The notes under the pieces are model-generated. The model searched no databases and was not told where the DNA came from. It saw only the letters and a list, made by a program, of their open reading frames with translations. This document shows positions 36,965-45,659 of a stretch of DNA of 64,000 nucleotides, in pieces. Origin of the DNA: Chitinophaga qingshengii. Its GTDB lineage: Bacteria > Bacteroidota > Bacteroidia > Chitinophagales > Chitinophagaceae. Location: positions 3,782,001 through 3,846,000 of the forward strand of contig NZ_JACVFC010000001.1 of NCBI RefSeq assembly GCF_014529935.1, read 5' to 3'. The first letter of the stretch is position 1. Each line of letters begins with the position of its first letter. The position numbers and the translations under genes are program-made.

Positions 36965-37463
36965 GTGATGTTTGTTTTACCTGTTCCCGGATTTTTTCGA
37001 GGCACTTGTATTTTTGTACCGTAGCCACATGTTGTGTTTTGTATTGCAGGTGTCGGGCTATCTCGGTCATGGATCGTTTTTCGTAATAAAACGCCTGTAA
37101 TAGTTGCAGACATTTTTTGCCGGCGTTTCTGAGCCAGCTGATGACAGGCTGTGTTACCGGTGGCGGATCATAGAAATCGGCAGGAATGCTATAGTCATCT
37201 TCCTGCGAATGAATGGCTACATATTGCCGGTCATCTTTCAGCCTGCGGAGGCATAATATCCGGGCAATACCAAGGATATATGCCTGATCAGAACCGATGG
37301 CGACCGTGTTTTGTTGTTTTTTCTCCAGGTAGATGATCACCGCATCATGAAAAACATCTTTCGCCGTATCCAGGTCGCCTCCCATACGGTGCACCATCCT
37401 CGCCACTTTAGGCAGGGTATCCCGGTATACGGCCTCGAAAATGGGATCGTTATGCATGGTCAT
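36945..37463 (-). CDS. ECF-like RNA polymerase sigma factor
   Basis: A 172-residue protein resembling short sigma-70-type factors: a region 2-like part (DTLPKVARMVHRMGGDLDTA, KDVFHDAVIIYLEKKQ, QAYILGIARILCLRRLKDD) and a region 4-like HTH (LLQAFYYEKRSMTEIARHLQ, then VQKYKCLEKIREQVKQ). Factors of this style in Bacteroidota often start a small operon with their own regulator. Downstream, in overlap, are the 85-residue protein and a ClpP paralogue. Upstream 104 bases separate it from the divergent secreted protein gene. Confidence 0.78.
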   Translation of the reverse strand: MTMHNDPIFEAVYRDTLPKVARMVHRMGGDLDTAKDVFHDAVIIYLEKKQQNTVAIGSDQAYILGIARILCLRRLKDDRQYVAIHSQEDDYSIPADFYDPPPVTQPVISWLRNAGKKCLQLLQAFYYEKRSMTEIARHLQYKTQHVATVQKYKCLEKIREQVKQTSHEEAAI

Positions 37464-37591
37464 ACTGTTTTCGTTTATAGAGTAGTGTCGAAAACCAGGA
37501 AAATATCACCCGGGAAATTAACAAAAAGCAGCAATGATTTGGCGAAGAACCTGTAAGTTGCACTAAGTTGTTGTTAACGAATGAACCATAT

Positions 37592-39001
37592 ATGAAGTAC
37601 CTGTTTATATTGATATGTAGCCTGACTGTACAATTTGCCCTGGGCCAGGCCGGCAGGAGTAGTAGCACAGCACCACAACGGAAACTGCGCCAGGCAGTAC
37701 CTGACAGCCATGCCACGTCAGTGGCAGTAGAGCCTGGCACTGACGATCAGTGGGTAGGTACGTGGAAACAGGCATACAAACCGTGGCCTCATATTCCGGC
37801 GGTAAACATGCAGCTGCAGATCGGCAGGCCCCGGCAGCACATGTTGTATCCCGCGCTATTGTCGCTGGATTATGGTGAATATCACGGCTCCTGGTATCTG
37901 TTGCTGGTACGTAAAAATGACCGGCAGCTGGGCATCGGAAGAGGTAAATATCCTATTCAGGAAACGCCGTTTAAACTGGGTATCTGGCTGATGTACCTTA
38001 ATGGCACGTTCAACTATTCGCGTAAAGGCAACGAAGCGCCCACTATGGAAATACAACGTATGTGGATAAAGGACTTAGGTATTTTTATGAAAGGCCTCTA
38101 TGATGATGACGAGATTTTCGTCAGCACGAAAGTGACGCTGCGCGACATGCTGTATAGTAATCCCATTCAACTGAAAAGAACCAGCAGTCAGCCATGGACC
38201 GGCGTGGAAGCCCAGCGGATCATCTCCCCCGAAAGAGATTCCATTTACCTCGGATTATACGATCGTATAGACGTTAGCGATAGTACCGCACAACTCACTA
38301 TTGTAGATGAAGATCAGCTGGATAAAGACACTGTGACACTGGTACATAACGGCAGAACGTTGTTACATTCCCGGGAAATCAACGAAAAGACTTACTCGCA
38401 GCAGATCCGGCTGGATACCGGTATGAACCTGCTGGCGCTTTTTGCAGACAATTATGGCCGCCTGCCGCCTAATACCGGCGATATGCGTATCGCCATAGAC
38501 GGTAAAAAGTACAGTTTCGATTTTAGCGACCGTTCCAATGCCTATGCTACCTTCCTGGTGGCGCAGTTGTACCGGAGGCCAATGCCCGAAAAGGAGGCGA
38601 AAGGGCCTATACCCGGCGCGGCAGTACCGCGGGCAGACACCGCCGCACTTACCCGTACCGTCATTAGCCGGAAGGATGACTGGGTGACCACCATCAAAGT
38701 AAAACAGAAAGAAATTACCCTGGAGTTATGGGATGCCCAAACAGAAGACGGGGATAGTATTTCACTCCGTCTGAATGAAAAATGGATTGTGACGGGGTTC
38801 CCTGTTAAAAAACAAATTCAGGAGCTGAAAATAACGCTGCAACCGGGTGAAAACAGGCTGCAGTTTATGGCGGATAACTTGGGCCGGATTCCGCCGAATA
38901 CGGCCGCATTGCGCCTCTTATTCGACAAAATAAGCCGGCGGGTGGATATCAGCACAGACATGAAACGGAACAATATGATCCGGATCATCTATGAGGAATA
39001 G
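37592..39001 (+). CDS. secreted protein with tandem C-terminal beta domains
   Basis: A 469-residue secreted protein (signal MKYLFILICSLTVQFALGQ). The first ~200 residues are unlike anything I know. The rest holds two related beta units: one ending MNLLALFADNYGRLPPNTGD near residue 295 and one ending NRLQFMADNLGRIPPNTAAL near residue 445. The shared pattern (D-x-D...NG-x...L-x-L...G-x-N-x-L-x-x-x-A-x-N-x-G-R-x-P-P-N-T) is a recognised carbohydrate-binding-like module of Bacteroidota surface proteins to my memory, without a name I can give safely. The start was chosen eight codons inside the longest frame, at the signal peptide. Confidence 0.68.
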   Translation: MKYLFILICSLTVQFALGQAGRSSSTAPQRKLRQAVPDSHATSVAVEPGTDDQWVGTWKQAYKPWPHIPAVNMQLQIGRPRQHMLYPALLSLDYGEYHGSWYLLLVRKNDRQLGIGRGKYPIQETPFKLGIWLMYLNGTFNYSRKGNEAPTMEIQRMWIKDLGIFMKGLYDDDEIFVSTKVTLRDMLYSNPIQLKRTSSQPWTGVEAQRIISPERDSIYLGLYDRIDVSDSTAQLTIVDEDQLDKDTVTLVHNGRTLLHSREINEKTYSQQIRLDTGMNLLALFADNYGRLPPNTGDMRIAIDGKKYSFDFSDRSNAYATFLVAQLYRRPMPEKEAKGPIPGAAVPRADTAALTRTVISRKDDWVTTIKVKQKEITLELWDAQTEDGDSISLRLNEKWIVTGFPVKKQIQELKITLQPGENRLQFMADNLGRIPPNTAALRLLFDKISRRVDISTDMKRNNMIRIIYEE

Positions 39002-39006
39002 CGCTA

Positions 39007-39489
39007 TTACCAGCCTTTTTTGTTGGAACCGGTTTCAATACAATGGATGGTGTTTCGGGTAAAGGGTTCATTAAACTTTTCAAGGTATACTTCATACCCG
39101 ATAAAGCCGATGCTGTCTGCTTCCAGGTCCATAGTGGCGAGCGCCGGATTGCTGTCGATGCCGTTGTAATAGGCTTCTCCCATTCCTACAATGAAACAGC
39201 GGCAATAGAGAAAATCGTCGTCTGCGCCATCGGTGTACCGTTGAAGCTCTTGTCTGTCAAGATGATACAATTTTTCTTCCATGGTAAGCAGGAAAGAGGT
39301 CAGCGCCGGTTTGTCCAGTGTTTGTAATACCTGGCGAAGGTTTTCGCCGATGATGTCGGTCAGTTCGTAACTAAGGGATTCAAGAAGGTAGGGATCGTTG
39401 GTCCTTAAAGCCAGCCGGCGGGCTGCATTGAGTTCGGGGTGGGCGGTCCAGGCAGCTTCTATGATCTGCCAGAAATGGATGTCATTCAT
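39007..39489 (-). CDS. DUF4240-like protein
   Basis: A 160-residue soluble protein. NDIHFWQIIEAAW at the N-terminus, a central helix-rich stretch and FLYCRCFIVGMGEAYYNGI fit the DUF4240 pattern (FW-x-x-I near the start and a conserved central W/C-x-x-x-x-G-x-x-x-Y). The function is unknown; members occur near toxin-immunity loci in some bacteria. It is convergent with the secreted protein gene with 5 bases between stops. A TACCTTTG -7 element lies on the minus strand at 39536-39543, 47 bases from the start. Confidence 0.55.
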   Translation of the reverse strand: MNDIHFWQIIEAAWTAHPELNAARRLALRTNDPYLLESLSYELTDIIGENLRQVLQTLDKPALTSFLLTMEEKLYHLDRQELQRYTDGADDDFLYCRCFIVGMGEAYYNGIDSNPALATMDLEADSIGFIGYEVYLEKFNEPFTRNTIHCIETGSNKKGW

Positions 39490-39676
39490 AATTAATGAGA
39501 TAAACGGTGAAAAAGAAATTTTCTCGCTGATAAATCAAAGGTAGGGGCGGGCTACGCACCGGATATGCGTAATCATGCGTGCAGAATGGCTACTGTGGCT
39601 GGTTTGCAGTGTCTGTAAATTTAACCCGCAGGAGTTGTAAATTACAATACCTATCCACCATGAAATCTTATTTTGC

Positions 39677-40219
39677 ATGACAGCACGTTTCTATCAAAAC
39701 GTATATATATTCCTGTTAGTAACAGGCATCATACTGCTGGTGTTTGCCTTTCTTATCTATCGCCGCACGTTTATACCGATACTCATTCCCATTGGTATTA
39801 TCGTGGTGACGGGGTTGATTGCTTTTGTACTGATGCGCAATCACTATAACCGGGTGTATGGTATCAGGGGATTCTTTTATGCCTTGTCGAACAGTCTGCT
39901 GGCCTATGGAGGAATAGCGTGTTTCCTGTTTTTACTGATCAACTATTACGGCGCCAGCATGGTAGACGAGGGGAGGGTGATACCGGTAAAACGGAAACAC
40001 CTGTTTGTAGATAGTACCGGTCGCATTACGTCCATGGAGAAACCATCGGTGATCATCCATTACCAGGGTGTGGATAAACAGCTACTGTTCGATTTTTCCC
40101 GTTATCCGCAGGTAATACAGGCCGAGTATGTGGTGATTGATTTTAGCAGGGGCTATTTCGGATATGATATTCTGCATTCGTATGATGTGGTGGAGCGGTT
40201 ACCGGAGCCCGCTGAATAA
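39677..40219 (+). CDS. unknown membrane protein with three helices
   Basis: A 180-residue protein with helices at about residues 8-27 (VYIFLLVTGIILLVFAFLIY), 31-52 and 70-92, followed by a soluble C-terminal domain of ~85 residues (VIPVKRKHLFVDSTGRITSM, VIIHYQGVDKQLLFDF). No family recognised. It is monocistronic. The C-terminal domain resembles small ligand-binding beta domains of membrane proteins of this phylum but no motif is diagnostic. Confidence 0.6.
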   Translation: MTARFYQNVYIFLLVTGIILLVFAFLIYRRTFIPILIPIGIIVVTGLIAFVLMRNHYNRVYGIRGFFYALSNSLLAYGGIACFLFLLINYYGASMVDEGRVIPVKRKHLFVDSTGRITSMEKPSVIIHYQGVDKQLLFDFSRYPQVIQAEYVVIDFSRGYFGYDILHSYDVVERLPEPAE

Positions 40220-40240
40220 CTTCCGGGCATAAAAACGAAC

Positions 40241-40354
40241 TTATTTTTTTGCCTCTACTACCGCCAGATTGTTGACGAGCCGCCATTCGTTATCTGTATC
40301 CAGCACGAGCGAATTGTAGGAAACTATACTTATCAGGGGTAAAAAAGAGGTCAT
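40241..40354 (-). CDS. possible 37-residue gene or 3' gene remnant
   Basis: A short frame starting at the A of the upstream stop (TGATG overlap at 40356-40352) and ending TAA at 40241. It reads as natural protein (SLVLDTDNEWRLVNNLAVVE near the end) and resembles the last strands of an NTF2/SnoaL-like domain (a Trp-Arg-Leu-Val strand before the end), though this is only a pattern impression. Either a coupled small gene or a fragment of a lost gene. Confidence 0.35.
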   Translation of the reverse strand: MTSFLPLISIVSYNSLVLDTDNEWRLVNNLAVVEAKK

Positions 40355-41190
40355 CAGTCCGATGCCCTGACACCACCTGATTTATCTTTCGTTATCTTAT
40401 CCCAGGCTTCCCTGGTAAGCGTTATCAATTGGTCGCTTATGCAGTCCCATATGGAATAATAGTTTTTAGAAATAACAATGTGTTGTTTCCAACGTGCAAA
40501 CTTTTCGTACAACATCAATGTGCAAATATCAGTAGGGGTAATAAAATCGCCTGTTTCAGCGAGATGGGTATGCATTGTAACTTTCCCGTCCTCATTTGAA
40601 TAACTAATAGGGATGATGTTTTTATGCAGGGTTTTCTTTTCTGTTACATTTCCCTGTTCATCGAAGCTGATGAGGTAATCATTACCAATGATGACCATAC
40701 CATTTACCTTCGGGCCGGTTAGTACATATGCTTTTTTTTCATCGTTGCTAATGAGCGGTATTATGTTCAGATTAGTATTGTTATATGTTTTAAAAATAGT
40801 GTCTGACATTATCATTGCCAATGCTTTTTTACGGATGGTCAGCAGCTCTTGTTCATAGGCCGTTAGTGGCCGGTCAAAGAAGTCTTTTTTGGCGGATCTG
40901 GTATCATAGGTGCTGTCAAACGTAATAGTGGCGATGACGATGGGGGTATCGCCTTTACTGTAAAAGATACAGGTAGCGCTGCTGTCGCTGGAATAGGAGA
41001 GGTAACCACCGCCCTTACCTGGGGCGATATATGTATCCCTGAAAATATCTGTTCCATACCAGGAGGCCATCTCCGAACGATATAGTCTTCGTCCCTCTGC
41101 TTCGATAGTGGCTGTTTTACTGCGGATGTCCTGAGAGAAGGCTGTGTAAACCACTGCCAGGAATGGCAGCAGCAATAAGAATCTTTTCAT
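40354..41190 (-). CDS. secreted protein of unknown function
   Basis: A 278-residue protein with signal peptide (KRFLLLLPFLAVVYTAFSQ) and no recognised domain. The mature part is mixed alpha/beta with moderate charge; SYSSDSSATCIFYSKGDTPI and MVIIGNDYLISFDEQGNVTE recur in style with secreted Bacteroidota proteins. The start is set at ATG 41190, nine codons inside the longest frame. Downstream a short frame is coupled by a one-base overlap; upstream is tRNA-Phe on the same strand. Confidence 0.6.
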   Translation of the reverse strand: MKRFLLLLPFLAVVYTAFSQDIRSKTATIEAEGRRLYRSEMASWYGTDIFRDTYIAPGKGGGYLSYSSDSSATCIFYSKGDTPIVIATITFDSTYDTRSAKKDFFDRPLTAYEQELLTIRKKALAMIMSDTIFKTYNNTNLNIIPLISNDEKKAYVLTGPKVNGMVIIGNDYLISFDEQGNVTEKKTLHKNIIPISYSNEDGKVTMHTHLAETGDFITPTDICTLMLYEKFARWKQHIVISKNYYSIWDCISDQLITLTREAWDKITKDKSGGVRASD

Positions 41191-41312
41191 GTATAGGTTA
41201 GATGAAATCTCATCCAATATAACGCTTTTCGTCTGTTATCTTTCCGGATTCGGGATACTTTCCTTTTTGTACCGAGTAAAATAATAGAGATTACTACGAC
41301 AGTTCCGGACAT

Positions 41313-41343
41313 AAAAAAAGGTCATCAATCTGATGACCTTTTT
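41313..41343 (-). terminator. terminator of the tRNA-Phe gene
   Basis: 8-bp stem GGTCATCA/TGATGACC with ATC loop between A and T runs, 3 bases past the tRNA 3' end on the minus strand. Confidence 0.82.
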
Positions 41344-41346
41344 CTG

Positions 41347-41419
41347 TGGTGTGGGGCGGGATCGAACCGCCGACACAAGGATTTTCAGTCCTTTGCTCTA
41401 CCGACTGAGCTACCGCACC
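41347..41419 (-). tRNA. tRNA-Phe (anticodon GAA)
   Basis: The 73-base cloverleaf folds with D arm (GCTC...GAGC), anticodon arm AAGGA-CTGAAAA-TCCTT with GAA in the loop, 5-base variable loop and T arm GGCGG-TTCGATC-CCGCC. CCA is not encoded. The acceptor stem GGTGCGG/CCACACC has one C5-A68 mismatch; otherwise it is intact. It has its own terminator just downstream. Confidence 0.93.
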
Positions 41420-41502
41420 ATGTCTTTTTTTGTGTGTCCCTCTCGTGAAGGGATTGCAAAAGTAAGACAAAAATTATAATTGCAAAATTTTTCTTCAGAA
41501 AT

Positions 41503-42270
41503 TTATAAAAAAACTTTTTCCTGCACGATACCACTCCACAGTTGAGCGCGCCAAAACAGCGACTGGCTGGCGTATTCAGCGGCTTCTTCCCATTTCTGCG
41601 CATCGTTGCCACAGAGTTCCTGTACCATTTGCATGGCTAGTTGACTGTGATGATCACCATCTACTTCGATATGTCTTTCCAGGTAATAGATGAAAGTATC
41701 CAGCTTTCCCGGGAACTTACGGTCCAGGTCTTTTACCAGGGCGTGGAACATATCGGGGATCAGGTCTTCGCGGCCAAAAGTGAAAACGGCGGCCAGGATG
41801 TGCGGCTTACCGGTAGCGATCACATCAAAGGTAAAGCCGAGAAAGCCCTTTACAGCCTCAGGAAGCTCCGAATCGGATAAAATGGTACGTATAGGCGTGC
41901 CGGCAGTTGCGGCGGCAATAAGCGCTTTTATTTTGCCTGTATTGGCGCCTGCCTGTTCCATAGCCCTTTCATACAGCTCAAAATGGCTGCAACGATGGCC
42001 GTTCATGTCTACATCACTTTCCTCGCCGGTAACGATTTCGTTGATCAGGTAGCGGGTAGCGGCATTCCCGGTAGGTACCCAGGGTACCTGTACACAGGTA
42101 AGCTGCTGCTGCAAACCTTTCAGCAACGACATAAAATCCCACACGGCATACACATGGTATTCCATGAAAAGACGGATATCGTCAAGGGTTTCGAGGGAAG
42201 CGTATAAAGAATGGGAAACAACTTTTTCCCTGTTAATGGCAATGGTTTCCTGTATGGTCCCGATATTCAT
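41503..42270 (-). CDS. DUF3050 (heme-oxygenase-fold-like) protein
   Basis: A 255-residue all-helical protein matching DUF3050: LFMEYHVYAVWDFMSLLKGL, QVPWVPTGNAATRYLINEIV, FYYLERHIEVDGDHHSQLAM-type histidine/glutamate motif (here YYLERHIEVDGDHH near residue 208). The conserved HxxE and ExxxxxxHH residues suggest a TenA/heme-oxygenase-like fold that could hold a di-metal or cofactor, but no reaction is established for this family. It is monocistronic, 37 bases downstream of recQ on the same strand. Confidence 0.72.
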   Translation of the reverse strand: MNIGTIQETIAINREKVVSHSLYASLETLDDIRLFMEYHVYAVWDFMSLLKGLQQQLTCVQVPWVPTGNAATRYLINEIVTGEESDVDMNGHRCSHFELYERAMEQAGANTGKIKALIAAATAGTPIRTILSDSELPEAVKGFLGFTFDVIATGKPHILAAVFTFGREDLIPDMFHALVKDLDRKFPGKLDTFIYYLERHIEVDGDHHSQLAMQMVQELCGNDAQKWEEAAEYASQSLFWRAQLWSGIVQEKVFL

Positions 42271-42307
42271 ACTACATGACTATTTATTCACTTGACTTTG
42301 TTGTGTA

Positions 42308-44518
42308 TTAGTTGCCGTATTCTACGAGGAACTTAATACGTACCAGCTTGAGTTGTTCCAGGGTGTAATCGTTTTCGATCAGCTCTTCCCGGGCCAGCGC
42401 CAGGCTGGAGGTTTCGCAACCTTTGAAATATTCCATGATTTCATCCTGTGCATAATCGTCCAGTTCTTCATCCAGGCAATAATCCAGGTTGAGTTTGGTA
42501 CCGCTGGCTACAATGGTTTCCATTTCATCCAGCAGCTGGGAGATAGTAAGCTCCTTGCTTTTGGCGATGGTTTCCAGCGGGATTTTTTTATCGATATTCT
42601 GGATGATGAACACCTTCATACCGCTTTTGTTGACAACGCTCTTCATCACAAAGTCGTCTGGCTTGGTGATGTTGTTCTCTTCCACGAATTTGGCGATCAC
42701 GTCAACGAACTGTTTGCCGTAGCGGACAGCCTTGCCTTTGCTGACACCCTGTATTTTTTCCAGTTCCTGTACGGTAGTGGGGTATTGGGTGGCCATATCT
42801 TCCAGGGATGTTTCCAGGAAAATAACAAAAGGAGGCAGTTTCTTTTCCTTCGCTACTTTTTTACGCAGTTCTTTCAGCATTTCAAAAAGCACCGGATCGG
42901 CAGAGGCGATAGCTTCGGCATTGGCTTCTTCTTCCTCTTCCAGGCCGTCTTCATCAAACTGGTGGTTAAGCGCCACCATAATAGAGTAGGGCTTTTTGAG
43001 GAATTTTTTGCCTTTATCGGTCACTTTCAGCAGACCGTATTCTTCGATGTCTTTTTCAATCAGGCCTTCCAGCATCATCTGGCGGATGAGGGAGTTCCAG
43101 AAATGGGCATCGAATTCTTTGCCTTCGCCGAAGATGTCCAGCTGATCATGACGATAAGTGGAAATCTGCGGACTGGTTTTACCGGTGATCACATTTACTA
43201 CGTATTCGCTGCCGAAACGTTCTTCCAGCGCTTTGATCGCCTTCAGTACAATAACCACCCGGTTTTTAACCTCTATTTTTTCTTTCGGATTACGGCAGTT
43301 GTCGCACTGACCGCAATTTTCCGTTTCATATTTTTCCCCGAAGTAGTGCAGGATAACTTTACGGCGGCATACAGCGCTTTCGGCGTAGGCTACGGTTTCA
43401 TTGATCAGCTGGGCGCCCATTTCCCTTTCACTGAGCGGTTTATCGCGCATCAGGTGCTCCAGCTTCTGCACATCTTTATGGGAATAGTAGCATACGCAGT
43501 TGCCTTCCAGACCGTCGCGGCCTGCGCGACCGGTTTCCTGGTAATAGTTTTCCAGGCTCTTGGGGATATTGTAGTGGATCACAAACCGTACGTCCGGCTT
43601 ATCGATACCCATTCCGAAGGCTATGGTGGCCACGATCACTTCCACATCTTCATGCAGGAACATATCCTGGCGTTGTGCGCGGGTAGTGGGATCCAGACCG
43701 GCATGGTAAGCTACTGCCTTGATATTGTTGGCTGTCAGCATATCTGCCAGCTCCTCGGTGGTTTTCCGGTTAAGCGTGTAGATGATACCACTTTTCCCTT
43801 TATGCTGATGGATATATTTGACGATATCCTTGATCGTCTGGTCTTTCTTGCGTTTGGGCCTGATCTCGTAGTACAGGTTGGAACGGTTGAAAGAAGAGAT
43901 ATAGATATTGGGATTTTTTAACACCAGGTTTTTAACGATATCGCTTTGCACTTTGGGCGTAGCGGTGGCCGTCAGCGCGATGATCGGCAACTTATCACTG
44001 ATCTGGTCAATCATCTCTTTCAACCGGCGGTACTCCGGACGGAAGTCGTGCCCCCATTCAGAAATACAGTGTGCTTCATCTACCGCGATAAAAGATATTT
44101 CCAGTTCCCGGAAAAAGTCCAGGTTTTCCTGTTTGGTCAGTGTTTCCGGCGCTACATACAGCAACTTGGTTTTGCCTGTTTGCAGGTCGGTGCGTACTTT
44201 TTTGATCTGCGCCTTGGAAAGGGTGGAGTTCAGAAAATGCGCCACGTTGTCTTTACTACTATAACCCCGTACCAGGTCCACCTGGTTTTTCATCAGTGCT
44301 ATCAGGGGAGATACGATCAGCGCGCAACCCGGACTCATCAGTGCGGGTAATTGATAGCACAGGGATTTGCCTCCGCCGGTTGGCATGATAACGAAGGTAT
44401 CTTTTCCCGATAGGATGCTATTTATAATGATTTCCTGATTTCCTTTAAAGGAATCGAACCCGAAATGTTCGCGTAATGCATCCATCAAACTTACCTTTAC
44501 AACAGCCATTGCATTCAA
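42308..44518 (-). CDS. recQ: ATP-dependent DNA helicase RecQ
   Basis: A 736-residue superfamily 2 helicase. Seen: Walker A VIMPTGGGKSLCYQLP (Lys51), DEAH box FIAVDEAHCISEWGHDFRPE near 146, motif VI QETGRAGRDGLEGNC near 330, the zinc-binding Cys set (CRRKVILHYFGE ... CGQCDNC near 385-410), RQC winged helix and an HRDC domain near 530-610 (PPFVIFLETSLEDMATQYPT). An extra ~130-residue C-terminal tail with a helix-turn-helix look follows, as in many Bacteroidota RecQ. It unwinds recombination and fork intermediates. Confidence 0.95.
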   Translation of the reverse strand: MNAMAVVKVSLMDALREHFGFDSFKGNQEIIINSILSGKDTFVIMPTGGGKSLCYQLPALMSPGCALIVSPLIALMKNQVDLVRGYSSKDNVAHFLNSTLSKAQIKKVRTDLQTGKTKLLYVAPETLTKQENLDFFRELEISFIAVDEAHCISEWGHDFRPEYRRLKEMIDQISDKLPIIALTATATPKVQSDIVKNLVLKNPNIYISSFNRSNLYYEIRPKRKKDQTIKDIVKYIHQHKGKSGIIYTLNRKTTEELADMLTANNIKAVAYHAGLDPTTRAQRQDMFLHEDVEVIVATIAFGMGIDKPDVRFVIHYNIPKSLENYYQETGRAGRDGLEGNCVCYYSHKDVQKLEHLMRDKPLSEREMGAQLINETVAYAESAVCRRKVILHYFGEKYETENCGQCDNCRNPKEKIEVKNRVVIVLKAIKALEERFGSEYVVNVITGKTSPQISTYRHDQLDIFGEGKEFDAHFWNSLIRQMMLEGLIEKDIEEYGLLKVTDKGKKFLKKPYSIMVALNHQFDEDGLEEEEEANAEAIASADPVLFEMLKELRKKVAKEKKLPPFVIFLETSLEDMATQYPTTVQELEKIQGVSKGKAVRYGKQFVDVIAKFVEENNITKPDDFVMKSVVNKSGMKVFIIQNIDKKIPLETIAKSKELTISQLLDEMETIVASGTKLNLDYCLDEELDDYAQDEIMEYFKGCETSSLALAREELIENDYTLEQLKLVRIKFLVEYGN

Positions 44519-44667
44519 AATTTAAAAAGAATGGTAAACTCAAACTCTAAAGAATCCACAAATGATGAAATAGTTCTATATGTTTTTTAGGGGACACGAA
44601 GTTACTTAAAAAAGCGCGTAGTGTCAATATAAATTCCATGATCGCGCTGGTGCTGACTAAAAAATGA

Positions 44668-44675
44668 TAAATTTG
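44668..44675 (+). promoter_or_regulatory. probable -7 element of the kpsF-manC operon
   Basis: TAAATTTG, exact TAnnTTTG, ending 9 bases before the ATG at 44685; the transcript would have a very short leader. No clear -33 TTTG is seen. Confidence 0.4.
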
Positions 44676-44684
44676 TAATTCGTC

Positions 44685-45659
44685 ATGAAAAGGATTGGAA
44701 CCATTAACATCGGAACAGTAGCCAGGCGCACAATTGCCCTGGAGGCAACAGCTATTAATGATTTGCAGCAGTTTATAGATGCAGATTTTGAGAAAGTGGT
44801 AGAACTGGTAGCCCAATGCAAGGGCCGGCTGGTAGTGACAGGCATCGGTAAAAGCGCCATTATTGCGCAGAAAATTGTGGCCACCTTAAATTCCACCGGC
44901 ACTCCGGCGTTGTTTATGCACGCAGCAGATGCCATTCATGGGGACCTGGGTATGATTACCCAGGAAGATATCGTGATGTGTATCTCCAAAAGCGGTACAT
45001 CCGCAGAAATCAAGGTACTGGTACCCCTGGTGAAGAATTTTGGCAACACTTTAGTCGCCATGGTGGGGAATTCCAGCTCATTCCTGGCACAGGAGGCCGA
45101 CTATGTACTCAATACCACGGTAAGCCAGGAAGCCTGCCCTAATAACCTGGCGCCCACTACCAGCACTACTGCGCAACTGGCAATGGGGGATGCCCTGGCG
45201 GTATGCCTTATTGAATGGCACGGATTTACGGCAGCTGATTTCGCCAAGTTCCATCCCGGTGGCGCATTGGGCAAAAAGCTATACCTGAAGGTGGCAGACC
45301 TCAGCAAATTACATCAGGCCCCTAGTGTATTGTTAACCAGCACATTAAGGGAAGTGATCGTGGAAATATCTTCCAAAATGCTGGGCGTAACCGCTGTTGT
45401 GGACGAAAACGGAATCCTGCAGGGAATCATCACTGATGGAGACCTGCGCCGCATGCTGGAAAAGAATGTAGCGACGACCGGTGTAACCGCTAAAGACATT
45501 ATGTCGGTACATCCGAAAACAATCCAGCAAAATGAACTGGCTATCAATGCGTTGGAAATGATGCGCCAGAACGATATCACGCAGTTATTGGCCATGGATG
45601 AAAACCGGTACTGCGGGGTAATTCACTTACATGATTTAATCAGAGAAGGAATTATATAA
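44685..45659 (+). CDS. kdsD: arabinose-5-phosphate isomerase (KpsF/GutQ/KdsD family)
   Basis: A 324-residue SIS-CBS-CBS protein. The SIS sugar-isomerase domain spans ~40-175 (GRLVVTGIGKSAIIAQKIVA, ISKSGTSAEIKVLVPLVKNF) and two CBS domains ~205-320. It interconverts ribulose-5-phosphate and arabinose-5-phosphate, the first step to Kdo for lipopolysaccharide. It is coupled to the mannose-1-phosphate guanylyltransferase gene by a one-base overlap (TAATG), a pairing that fits supply of envelope sugars. Confidence 0.9.
   Translation: MKRIGTINIGTVARRTIALEATAINDLQQFIDADFEKVVELVAQCKGRLVVTGIGKSAIIAQKIVATLNSTGTPALFMHAADAIHGDLGMITQEDIVMCISKSGTSAEIKVLVPLVKNFGNTLVAMVGNSSSFLAQEADYVLNTTVSQEACPNNLAPTTSTTAQLAMGDALAVCLIEWHGFTAADFAKFHPGGALGKKLYLKVADLSKLHQAPSVLLTSTLREVIVEISSKMLGVTAVVDENGILQGIITDGDLRRMLEKNVATTGVTAKDIMSVHPKTIQQNELAINALEMMRQNDITQLLAMDENRYCGVIHLHDLIREGII

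Noticed and set aside
42353..43921. 522-residue plus-strand open frame across recQ
   Set aside because: Antisense shadow of a long well-conserved gene; its His/Phe-rich composition is typical of such frames.
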